Program-made: the position numbers and the translations under genes
Part shown: in pieces, positions 1-5,390 of the stretch
How the letters are laid out: the number at the start of each line of letters is the position of its first letter
Position numbering within the stretch: position 1 is the stretch's first letter
Source of the DNA: Candidatus Krumholzibacteriia bacterium
GTDB taxonomy: Bacteria > Krumholzibacteriota > Krumholzibacteriia > LZORAL124-64-63
Direction: 5' to 3'
DNA length: 6,289 nt
Assembly (NCBI GenBank): GCA_027056825.1
Contig: JALUJS010000699.1
Coordinates: forward strand, 1 to 6,289
Notes under the pieces: generated by a model
Told to the model about the DNA's origin: nothing
Seen by the model: the letters and a program-made list of their open reading frames with translations, nothing else
Database searches by the model: none

Positions 1-98
1 GCACCGGGTACGCCTCCCTCGCAAATCCTTGCGAGCCCCTTTCCTGTCGCGCTGTTTCCTCATCCTCGCTACGCTCCTTCATGAATAATTCGGGCTAA
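1..98. repeat. Intergenic repeat element, copy 1 (left end outside window)
   Basis: Positions 1-98 align without gaps to 1711-1808, with five mismatches (at 14, 24, 49, 90 and 95). The left part of the element lies beyond the window edge. It contains a perfect 7-bp hairpin (CTCGCAA at 18-24, TTGCGAG at 29-35). It ends in the 26-nt terminal unit (73-98) that also occurs at 1783-1808, at 1821-1846 (diverged) and inverted at 1623-1648. After 98 the sequence departs from copy 2, which carries about 38 more bases before its own right end. Copy 1 therefore looks like a variant with one fewer terminal unit. No transposase is present, so I read it as a non-autonomous or structural intergenic repeat. 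I do not recognise a named family. Confidence 0.85.
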
Positions 99-122
99 AT
101 CCATGGGGCATGCGGCCGATCA
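95..122 (+). promoter_or_regulatory. Sigma-28 (FliA-type) flagellar promoter
   Basis: CTAAA at 95-99, 15 bases, then GCCGATCA at 115-122. The enterobacterial sigma-28 consensus is TAAA-N15-GCCGATAA, so only one base of the -10 box differs and the spacing is exact. Transcription would start near 129, giving a leader of about 75 nt before the ATG at 204. The downstream gene encodes a YcgR-like PilZ protein, and ycgR is a FliA-dependent late flagellar gene in enterobacteria, so promoter and product agree. The -35 box is made from the last bases of the repeat element that ends here. This is a sequence match; activity is inferred. Confidence 0.75.
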
Positions 123-203
123 TCTGCGGGAGACCCGACGGGGCGTCGCCGGCGTTCCGCGGATCCCCCTGAAACCTATGCCCGGGGATGGTATCGGTAC
201 AAC

Positions 204-1523
204 ATGTTCCTGGAAACCCTGAAGACCCTCGTTCTGGCCGGGCGGCAGGCCCTGCAGGATTCCCTCGGCCTGCAGGTGATGGGCGCGGCCGTCTCCCAGC
301 TCCACCACGGGCGTTTGAGCTTTCCCGCGGTGGCGGAGATCAAGGTGCGCAACGGCACCCTGCAGGCCGTCTACCTGGGCTGCGACCCGGCTTTGACCGA
401 AACCCTGACCGCCGCCAGCGACGCCGGCAGGCCGCGGCCCGGAGTCGAGTCCCTGGGCAAGTCCTTCGTGGATAACCTCGTGCGGGAAATGGCCGGCCGC
501 AATCCCCGGGGCAGCATCGAACGGATCCGCAGCGGCAAGGCGAGCATCACCGCCCGCGGGGTGCGTTCCTACGGTGTGCGGCTGGCCACCGACCGGGGCC
601 AGCTCTTCATGCTGGCGGAAATCCCCTCGAAGGTGGAGCTGGAGCAGGCCAAGGGGAGCGAGTACCTGCAGGGCATGGTCGAGACCTACCTGCCGCGGGA
701 CTGGATGCAGCGCGATGTCCTGGAAAACAAGGGTCTGGTGCACAGCCTGCGCAATCTGCTGCTGAAGATCGAGGCGGACTACCACGTGGAGATCCCGGTG
801 GGCGAAGGGGAGGCCCTGGTGCACTCGGGGATCGCTCTCGAGGAGAGGGTCCTGGAGGGACGGCCGGTGCTCAAGCTGGCCCTGTCGGTGACCGACGCGG
901 CGCACAGCCTGCGGCCGGGAACCGTCGTCCACGCGGCCGTGGGGCTGGAGGACCGTTCCCTGGAGTGCGACCTGGAATACCTCGGCCCGGCCACCCATCC
1001 GGTGGCCTGCGGCATTTCCCTGGACTGCGCCCTGTTCGCCGCCCCGGAGCGCTTCGACCTGGTGCAGCGCCGCCGAGCCTTCCGCATTCCCATCCCCGAC
1101 GGGGTCCAGGTCGAGATGCTGGTGCTGGACGATGAAACCCCGGCCTACTGCGCCTTCCTGGAAGCCCCACCGGAGCGGATCGAACGCTTCACCCTGACGG
1201 ACCTGAGCTTCTCCGGGGCGCGCCTGGGCCGCGCCAGCGAGAGCGCGCCGGAGATGATCAGCGAGGGACGGCGGGCCGTCTGCCGCATGATCTTCCCCGA
1301 CGAGTTCGAACCGCTGGATCTGCTGGTGATCGTGCGCCGCTGCAGCAAGCGCCTGGCCAACCGCAACGAGTGGCAGCTGGACGTGGGCGTCGAGTTCCTG
1401 GTTTCCCCGGACCTGGACCGCCGGTCCCTGGAGTTCGTGCGTCAGTACGTCCTGGCCGAGCAGCGCGCAAAACTTGCCCGCCGCGTGGCGGTGCGCCGCC
1501 CGTCCCGGGTCCCGGTGGCCTGA
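204..1523 (+). CDS. YcgR-like PilZ-domain c-di-GMP receptor with N-terminal CheX-like region
   Basis: This 439-residue protein has no signal peptide or membrane segment and is predicted cytoplasmic. Residues about 286-420 form a PilZ domain: QRRRAFR (288-294) supplies the RxxxR motif and DLSFSG (333-338) the DxSxxG motif, the two elements that bind cyclic di-GMP. Residues about 180-287 look like the beta-rich PilZN/YcgR N-terminal domain, ending in the usual hydrophobic run just before QRR. Residues about 1-150 resemble the CheX/CheC fold. The helix at 82-98 (ESLGKSFVDNLVREMAG) lies where CheX-type proteins carry the D/S-x3-E-x2-N phosphatase motif, but the Glu position is Ser86, so catalysis is doubtful. 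In YcgR proteins c-di-GMP binding slows flagellar rotation; a role in motility is inferred from this and the sigma-28 promoter upstream. The ATG at 204 has only a weak, distant G-rich Shine-Dalgarno (184-187) but begins the domain cleanly. PilZ assignment is strong; CheX is moderate. Confidence 0.85.
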   Translation: MFLETLKTLVLAGRQALQDSLGLQVMGAAVSQLHHGRLSFPAVAEIKVRNGTLQAVYLGCDPALTETLTAASDAGRPRPGVESLGKSFVDNLVREMAGRNPRGSIERIRSGKASITARGVRSYGVRLATDRGQLFMLAEIPSKVELEQAKGSEYLQGMVETYLPRDWMQRDVLENKGLVHSLRNLLLKIEADYHVEIPVGEGEALVHSGIALEERVLEGRPVLKLALSVTDAAHSLRPGTVVHAAVGLEDRSLECDLEYLGPATHPVACGISLDCALFAAPERFDLVQRRRAFRIPIPDGVQVEMLVLDDETPAYCAFLEAPPERIERFTLTDLSFSGARLGRASESAPEMISEGRRAVCRMIFPDEFEPLDLLVIVRRCSKRLANRNEWQLDVGVEFLVSPDLDRRSLEFVRQYVLAEQRAKLARRVAVRRPSRVPVA

Positions 1524-1621
1524 CCCGGCGGTTTTCCCGCGCCTGACCATCCCGCGTCCTCCCGTATCCTCCCGGGCGATCCCTCGCCCGCGTTGACGGA
1601 CCACGGCGCGACCGTTACCCT
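1524..1621. other. Spacer after the PilZ gene with a GC-rich hairpin
   Basis: No gene is seen. A perfect 7-bp stem (CGGGCGA at 1573-1579, TCGCCCG at 1584-1590, loop TCCC) follows the PilZ gene. It has no T-run behind it, so it is not a classical intrinsic terminator. TTGACG at 1593-1598 followed after 17 bases by TACCCT (1616-1621) could be a weak sigma-70 promoter reading towards the gene at 1891. Its -10 box is poor (3 of 6), and the repeat element starts immediately after it. Confidence 0.3.
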
Positions 1622-1847
1622 GTTAACCCGGATTATTCATGAAGGAGCTACTGCGGATGGTTAACAGCGCGACAGGAAAAGCGTTCTCGGATTTGCTCGG
1701 TCAACGTACCGCACCGGGTACGCTTCCCTCGCAGATCCTTGCGAGCCCCTTTCCTGTCACGCTGTTTCCTCATCCTCGCTACGCTCCTTCATGAATAATC
1801 CGGGTTAACCATCCGCAGTTGCTCCTTTAGGAACAATTCGGGTCAAG
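1622..1847. repeat. Intergenic repeat element, copy 2, with 44-nt terminal inverted repeats (MITE-like)
   Basis: The left end (1622-1665) matches the reverse complement of the right end (1804-1847) at 37 of 44 positions. Within it, 1622-1648 is a perfect 27-nt inverted match to 1783-1809. Inner inverted pairs are 1663-1679 with 1750-1766 (one mismatch), CGTACC/GGTACG (1705-1710 and 1717-1722) and CTCGCA/TGCGAG (1728-1733 and 1740-1745). GTTAAC occurs at 1622, 1660 and 1804, with a variant GTCAAG at 1842; each pair is 38 bases apart. Positions 1711-1808 are 95% identical to 1-98. The ends are much more AT-rich than the surrounding genes. CGACCGTT occurs just outside each end (1609-1616 and 1852-1859), a possible 8-bp target duplication. 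No transposase is encoded. A structured RNA or a mobile miniature element fits best; I recognise no named family. Confidence 0.85.
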
Positions 1848-1890
1848 ACCCCGACCGTTTTCACCGCGGCCACCCTGGAGACGGGTCCTC

Positions 1891-2367
1891 ATGATCGACC
1901 TGCAACGCCTCAACGACCATTCGCGGGAGTTCGCCGTGCGCCTGTTCAAGGCCTACCCGGAGTGGATCCGGTATGCGCGCTTCGACCCCTACGAGGACTT
2001 CGAGCCGGAAGCCCTGCTGGTGGAGGTGCCCCGCGAGGTGGACGGGGCCCGACACGGGCTGTTCATCACCACCAGCGAGTGGGAGATCTCCGTCGGCTAC
2101 GGCGAGAGCTTCCACACCCGTTTCGGCGTCGAGGGCGAGGCTCCCGGCGGGAAGGACGGCGACTTCTACGCGGACGCGCTGAGGTTCATCGCCGATTTCG
2201 TGGAGGAGAGGGTGGTCGTGGCCACCGCCAGCGAGGATACCGAATGGCTCGGCGCCTGGCTGATCGACCTGCGCGAACAGGACCTGGGCGACTTGGAGGT
2301 CGCTCCCGGCGAAGCCGTGAAGGTCCGCTCCTGGCGCGGCACCCATGACTGCGAAATCCGGGGATGA
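1891..2367 (+). CDS. Acidic protein of unknown function, coupled to lipid kinase
   Basis: I do not recognise this 158-residue protein. It is strongly acidic and soluble, with no signal peptide or membrane helix. The most distinctive stretch is residues 57-79: a beta-like segment (LFITTSEWEISVGYG) leading to SFHTRFG, followed by a probable helix at 92-105 (FYADALRFIADFVE) and another beta strand at 106-112. A strand-turn-His-strand-helix order of this kind recalls small immunity-type or other orphan domains, but that is a resemblance only and gives no function. The ATG at 1891 is preceded by GGAG at 1877-1880 (10-base spacing) and ACGGG at 1881-1885. The gene ends in TGA overlapping the ATG of the lipid kinase (ATGA at 2364-2367), which indicates cotranscription and probably coupled translation. 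The repeat element ends about 43 bases upstream, so any promoter lies inside or before it. Codon use and GC content match the neighbours. Confidence 0.75.
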   Translation: MIDLQRLNDHSREFAVRLFKAYPEWIRYARFDPYEDFEPEALLVEVPREVDGARHGLFITTSEWEISVGYGESFHTRFGVEGEAPGGKDGDFYADALRFIADFVEERVVVATASEDTEWLGAWLIDLREQDLGDLEVAPGEAVKVRSWRGTHDCEIRG

Positions 2368-3362
2368 GCATGCCGCCGTACGAACGGGCCGTGATCATCG
2401 TCAACCCCGTCTCGGGCCAGGCGCGGGGCCTGCGCCTGGCGCAGAATCTGCGCTCGGCCCTCGAGGAGCGCGGGGTGTTCTGCGCCCTGCGGGTGACCGG
2501 GGGCCAGGGTGACGCTGAGAGCTGGTCCGCCCAGGCGAGATCCGAGGGCTTCGACCTGATCGTGGCCGTCGGCGGGGACGGCACGGTGGCCGAGGTCGTC
2601 AGCGGGCAGGCGCGCAGCGGTGACATGGTTCCGGTGGCCGTGGTGCCGGTGGGAACGGCCAACGTGGTGGCCCTGGCCCTGGCGCTGCCCTTCTTCGCGG
2701 GCATGGCCCTGGAGACCATCTGCGAAGGCCGCTGCCTGGATTTCGACGTGGGGTACCTGCCCGAGCACGACCGCCACTTCTTCCTCATGTCCGCCATCGG
2801 GTATCCGGCCAAGGTGATCAAGGATTCCCCGCGCCGCCTGAAGAACCTGTTCGGCATCTTCACCTACATCGCCGCCGGTGTGCGCAACGCCCTGAACCTC
2901 GACGAGGTGCGCATCTTCATCGAGGACGAGACCGGGCGGGTGCGGGAGATGGAGGGCAACACCATCCTGCTGTCGAACATCGGCAAGATCGGCGATCTGA
3001 ACCTCAAGGTCACTCCCGACACCAGCGCCCATGACGGCCGTTTCGACGTCACGGTGATCTCCAGCCGCTCGTTGTGGGACCTGGTCGTGGTGCTGTTCCG
3101 CATGCTGACCTGGCGCTACCGGCCCACACCGCGCCTGCACCACTTCCAGGCCGAAAGGGTGGTGATCGCCACCGACCCGGCCGTCGGCGTGCAGATCGAT
3201 GGCGAGGAGTTGGGGAGCACGCCGCTGGCCGCGCGCGTCAAGCCGTCCGCGGTGCGCATGGTGGTGGGATCCCGTTACCGCCCCGAGGCCGCTGACGACG
3301 GGCTGCGCTGGGAGTTCAAGCTGCCCCGGTCCTGGCTGAAGCACCCGCGCCGCACCGTCTGA
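2364..3362 (+). CDS. Diacylglycerol kinase family lipid kinase (YegS/BmrU-like)
   Basis: This 332-residue protein belongs to the DAGK catalytic family, soluble or membrane-associated lipid kinases that transfer phosphate from ATP to diacylglycerol or a related lipid. Diagnostic motifs are in order: NPVSG (14-18), GGDGT (70-74, the nucleotide-binding loop) and PVGTAN (95-100). The C-terminal beta-sandwich carries HDGRFDV (223-229) and IDGE (278-281), the region that supplies catalytic-site residues in DgkB/YegS relatives. Length is normal for the family (about 300-330). The substrate cannot be read from sequence: diacylglycerol, phosphatidylglycerol and sphingoid-type lipids are all used by members. 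The ATG at 2364 overlaps the preceding stop. A second Met at 2370 is better placed behind GGGG (2360-2363) and is an equally likely start, giving a protein two residues shorter. The gene appears to form an operon with the 158-residue protein upstream. Confidence 0.9.
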   Translation: MSMPPYERAVIIVNPVSGQARGLRLAQNLRSALEERGVFCALRVTGGQGDAESWSAQARSEGFDLIVAVGGDGTVAEVVSGQARSGDMVPVAVVPVGTANVVALALALPFFAGMALETICEGRCLDFDVGYLPEHDRHFFLMSAIGYPAKVIKDSPRRLKNLFGIFTYIAAGVRNALNLDEVRIFIEDETGRVREMEGNTILLSNIGKIGDLNLKVTPDTSAHDGRFDVTVISSRSLWDLVVVLFRMLTWRYRPTPRLHHFQAERVVIATDPAVGVQIDGEELGSTPLAARVKPSAVRMVVGSRYRPEAADDGLRWEFKLPRSWLKHPRRTV

Positions 3363-3374
3363 CCCCCGCGGGGG
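3363..3374. other. GC palindrome after the lipid kinase gene
   Basis: CCCCCGCGGGGG begins directly after the TGA of the lipid kinase gene and is a perfect 12-nt palindrome. It has no spare loop bases and no T-run, so it is unlikely to terminate by itself. Confidence 0.3.
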
Positions 3375-3379
3375 ACGAC

Positions 3380-3408
3380 TTGCGCGGAAGCGGAGATTGC
3401 GGTATGCT
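3380..3408 (+). promoter_or_regulatory. Candidate sigma-70 promoter of typA
   Basis: TTGCGC (3380-3385), exactly 17 bases, then TATGCT (3403-3408). The -10 box matches 4 of 6 consensus bases and the -35 box 3 of 6. Transcription would start near 3415, giving a leader of about 150 nt that contains the hairpin at 3499-3521. It is the best candidate I see in this gap; activity is inferred. Confidence 0.45.
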
Positions 3409-3498
3409 CATGATGCGAGCCGGACCTGAAATGGCCAACCGCATTGATCATGGCATTTTTCGGACAAAGGCACCATATTCCCGGCCGGACTCGCGATT

Positions 3499-3526
3499 CG
3501 GGGGGCTCTCACCGCTCCCCGTTTTT
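3499..3526 (+). terminator. Candidate intrinsic terminator in the typA leader
   Basis: An 8-bp GC-rich stem, CGGGGGGC (3499-3506) pairing with GCTCCCCG (3514-3521) with one G-U pair and a 7-nt loop, is followed directly by TTTTT (3522-3526). This is the form of a Rho-independent terminator. It lies 137 bases past the lipid kinase stop and 41 bases before the typA start. If the promoter at 3380-3408 is real, the hairpin is downstream of it, so it could act as an attenuator for typA rather than only ending the upstream operon. Confidence 0.6.
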
Positions 3527-3567
3527 CTGCCTTTGACCCTCGTGCAGACGGATTGAAGAGACTACCG

Positions 3568-5388
3568 ATGGAAATCCGCAACGTGGCCATCATCGCCCAT
3601 GTCGATCATGGCAAGACCACCCTCGTGGACCAGATCCTCAAGCAATGCCACGTGTTCCGCGAGGGGCAGCAGGTGCAGGAGCGCGTGCTGGACTCCGGCG
3701 ACCTCGAGCGCGAGCGCGGCATTACCATCACCTCCAAGAACTTCGCCGTGACCTACGGCGACGTGCGCATCAACCTCATCGACACCCCGGGCCACGCGGA
3801 TTTCGGCGGCGAGGTCGAGCGGGTGCTGAAGATGGCCGACGGGGTCCTGCTGCTGGTGGACGCCTTCGAGGGCCCCATGCCCCAGACCCGCTTCGTGCTG
3901 CAGAAAGCCATGCACCTGGACCTCAAACCGGTGGTGGTCATCAACAAGGTGGACCGGCCGGGCGCGCGGCCCCACGAGGTGCTGGACGAGGTGTTCAGCC
4001 TCTTCGTGGACCTGGATGCCAGCGACGAGCAGCTCGATTTCCGGGGGGTGTACGCCTCGGGCCGCGACGGCTGGGCGGTGGACGAGCTGGAGGACGAACG
4101 CCGCGATCTCAAACCCCTGCTCGACATGATCGTCAGGCACGTGCCGGCCCCGGTGGCGCAGGAGGGCCCCCTGCAGATGCTCGTGGCGGCCATGGATCAC
4201 AGCGACTACGTGGGCCGCATCGGCATCGGGCGGATCGTGCGGGGGACCATGACCGCCAGGAGCCCGGTGACGCTGATTAAGCGGGACGGTTCGCGGAACC
4301 GCGCCCAGGTCAAGCAGCTCTACGTGTTCGACAACCTGGGCAGGCGCGAGGTCGAACGGGTCGAGTGCGGGGATATCTGCGCGGTGGTGGGCCTGGAGGG
4401 CGTGGACATCGGCGATACCCTCTGCGATCCGGAGGCGCCCGAACCCTTGCCCATCATCGCGGTGGACGACCCCACCCTGAGCCTGTTCTTCATGCCCAAC
4501 GACTCGCCCGGTTACGGGCAGGAAGGCAAGTACGTTACCAGCCGCCAGGTACGCGAGCGGCTGCTGCGCGAGGCGGAACGGGACGTGGCCCTGCGGGTCG
4601 AGGATACCGCCTCGGCCGACAAGTTCAAGGTCAGCGGGCGGGGGATCCTGCACCTTTCCATCCTCATGGAGAGGATGCGGCGCGAGGGTTACGAGTTCAT
4701 GGTCGGCCAGCCCCAGGTCATCTACAAGGAGATCGACGGGCGCAAGGCCGAGCCGGTGGAGATCCTCACCGTGGACGTGCCTGCCGACCTGGCCGGCACC
4801 GTCATCGAGTTCGCCGCCACCCGCAAGGGGGAGATGCTGAAGATGGACCAGAAGGACGGCCGCGCATACCTGGAGTTCAGCATCCCCAGCCGCGGTCTCA
4901 TCGGCTTCCGCAGCCGCATGCTGCGGGCCACCGCCGGCGAGATCGTCATGCACCACCGCTTCCTGCAGTACGAGTACTTCAAGGGGGCCATCCCCGGCCG
5001 CACCACCGGCAGCATCGTCAGCATGGGCGATGGCAAGGCGGTGGCCTTCGCCCTGGATGCGTTGCAGGACCGCGGCACGTTCTTCGTGGAACCGGGGGAG
5101 AACCTCTACACCGGCCAGGTCATCGGCGAGTACACGCGGGACGAGGACCTGGTGGTCAACGCCCAGAAGGCCAAACAGCTGACCAACATGCGGGCGGCCG
5201 GCAGCGACCGGAAGATGAAGATCGCCCCGGCGCTGAAGATGAGCCTGGAGGAGGCCCTCGAGTACCTGCGGCCCGACGAGTACGTCGAGTGCACGCCGCA
5301 GTCCATCCGCATCCGCAAGGCCATCCTGGACGAGAACGAGCGCAGGAAGGCCGCCAAGCGCCAGCGCCTGTCCGAATCCGGGGACTGA
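3568..5388 (+). CDS. typA: Ribosome-associated GTPase TypA/BipA
   Basis: TypA/BipA is a translational GTPase of the EF-G/LepA class that binds ribosomes and helps 50S assembly and growth under stress or cold. This 606-residue protein matches the family length (607 in E. coli). The G-domain motifs are all intact: AHVDHGKTT (10-18), RGIT (50-53), DTPGH (72-76) and NKVD (126-129), with YASG in the G5 position. Domain II follows (about residues 200-290), then an EF-G-like domain III containing GYGQEGKYVTSRQ and SGRGILHLSILMERMRREG. The C-terminal part has the TypA signatures PSRGLIGFRS and KQLTNMRAAG, and ends in IRIRK and a basic tail. The start is the ATG at 3568, with GAAGAG at 3555-3560 as Shine-Dalgarno; a TTG 15 bases upstream in frame overlaps that site and is rejected. 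The stop lies two bases before the GTG of the esterase gene, so the two are probably cotranscribed. Confidence 0.97.
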   Translation: MEIRNVAIIAHVDHGKTTLVDQILKQCHVFREGQQVQERVLDSGDLERERGITITSKNFAVTYGDVRINLIDTPGHADFGGEVERVLKMADGVLLLVDAFEGPMPQTRFVLQKAMHLDLKPVVVINKVDRPGARPHEVLDEVFSLFVDLDASDEQLDFRGVYASGRDGWAVDELEDERRDLKPLLDMIVRHVPAPVAQEGPLQMLVAAMDHSDYVGRIGIGRIVRGTMTARSPVTLIKRDGSRNRAQVKQLYVFDNLGRREVERVECGDICAVVGLEGVDIGDTLCDPEAPEPLPIIAVDDPTLSLFFMPNDSPGYGQEGKYVTSRQVRERLLREAERDVALRVEDTASADKFKVSGRGILHLSILMERMRREGYEFMVGQPQVIYKEIDGRKAEPVEILTVDVPADLAGTVIEFAATRKGEMLKMDQKDGRAYLEFSIPSRGLIGFRSRMLRATAGEIVMHHRFLQYEYFKGAIPGRTTGSIVSMGDGKAVAFALDALQDRGTFFVEPGENLYTGQVIGEYTRDEDLVVNAQKAKQLTNMRAAGSDRKMKIAPALKMSLEEALEYLRPDEYVECTPQSIRIRKAILDENERRKAAKRQRLSESGD

Positions 5389-5390
5389 CG

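Noticed and set aside
1573..1590. Intrinsic terminator after the PilZ gene
   Set aside because: The hairpin is strong but no T-run follows; kept only as a hairpin in the spacer.
120..1604. A 494-codon open frame on the minus strand across the PilZ gene
   Set aside because: It is an antisense shadow in GC-rich DNA. The + strand frame has PilZ motifs and a promoter; the minus frame is low-complexity, rich in His, Gln, Gly and Ala, with no recognisable domain.
1..1847. CRISPR array or integron attachment sites
   Set aside because: Repeats are two long direct copies with internal inversions, without regular short repeats and spacers, and there is no integrase or cas gene.
2166..3344. A 392-codon minus-strand open frame opposite the lipid kinase
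   Set aside because: It is antisense to a gene with clear GGDGT and NPVSG motifs, and its His/Gln/Gly-rich product is typical of shadow frames.
3553..3567. TTG start for typA five codons upstream
   Set aside because: It overlaps the Shine-Dalgarno GAAGAG used by the ATG at 3568, and the family begins at MEIRN-type sequence.
3562..4956. A 464-codon minus-strand open frame opposite typA
   Set aside because: typA is unmistakable on the + strand and the antisense product has shadow-like composition.
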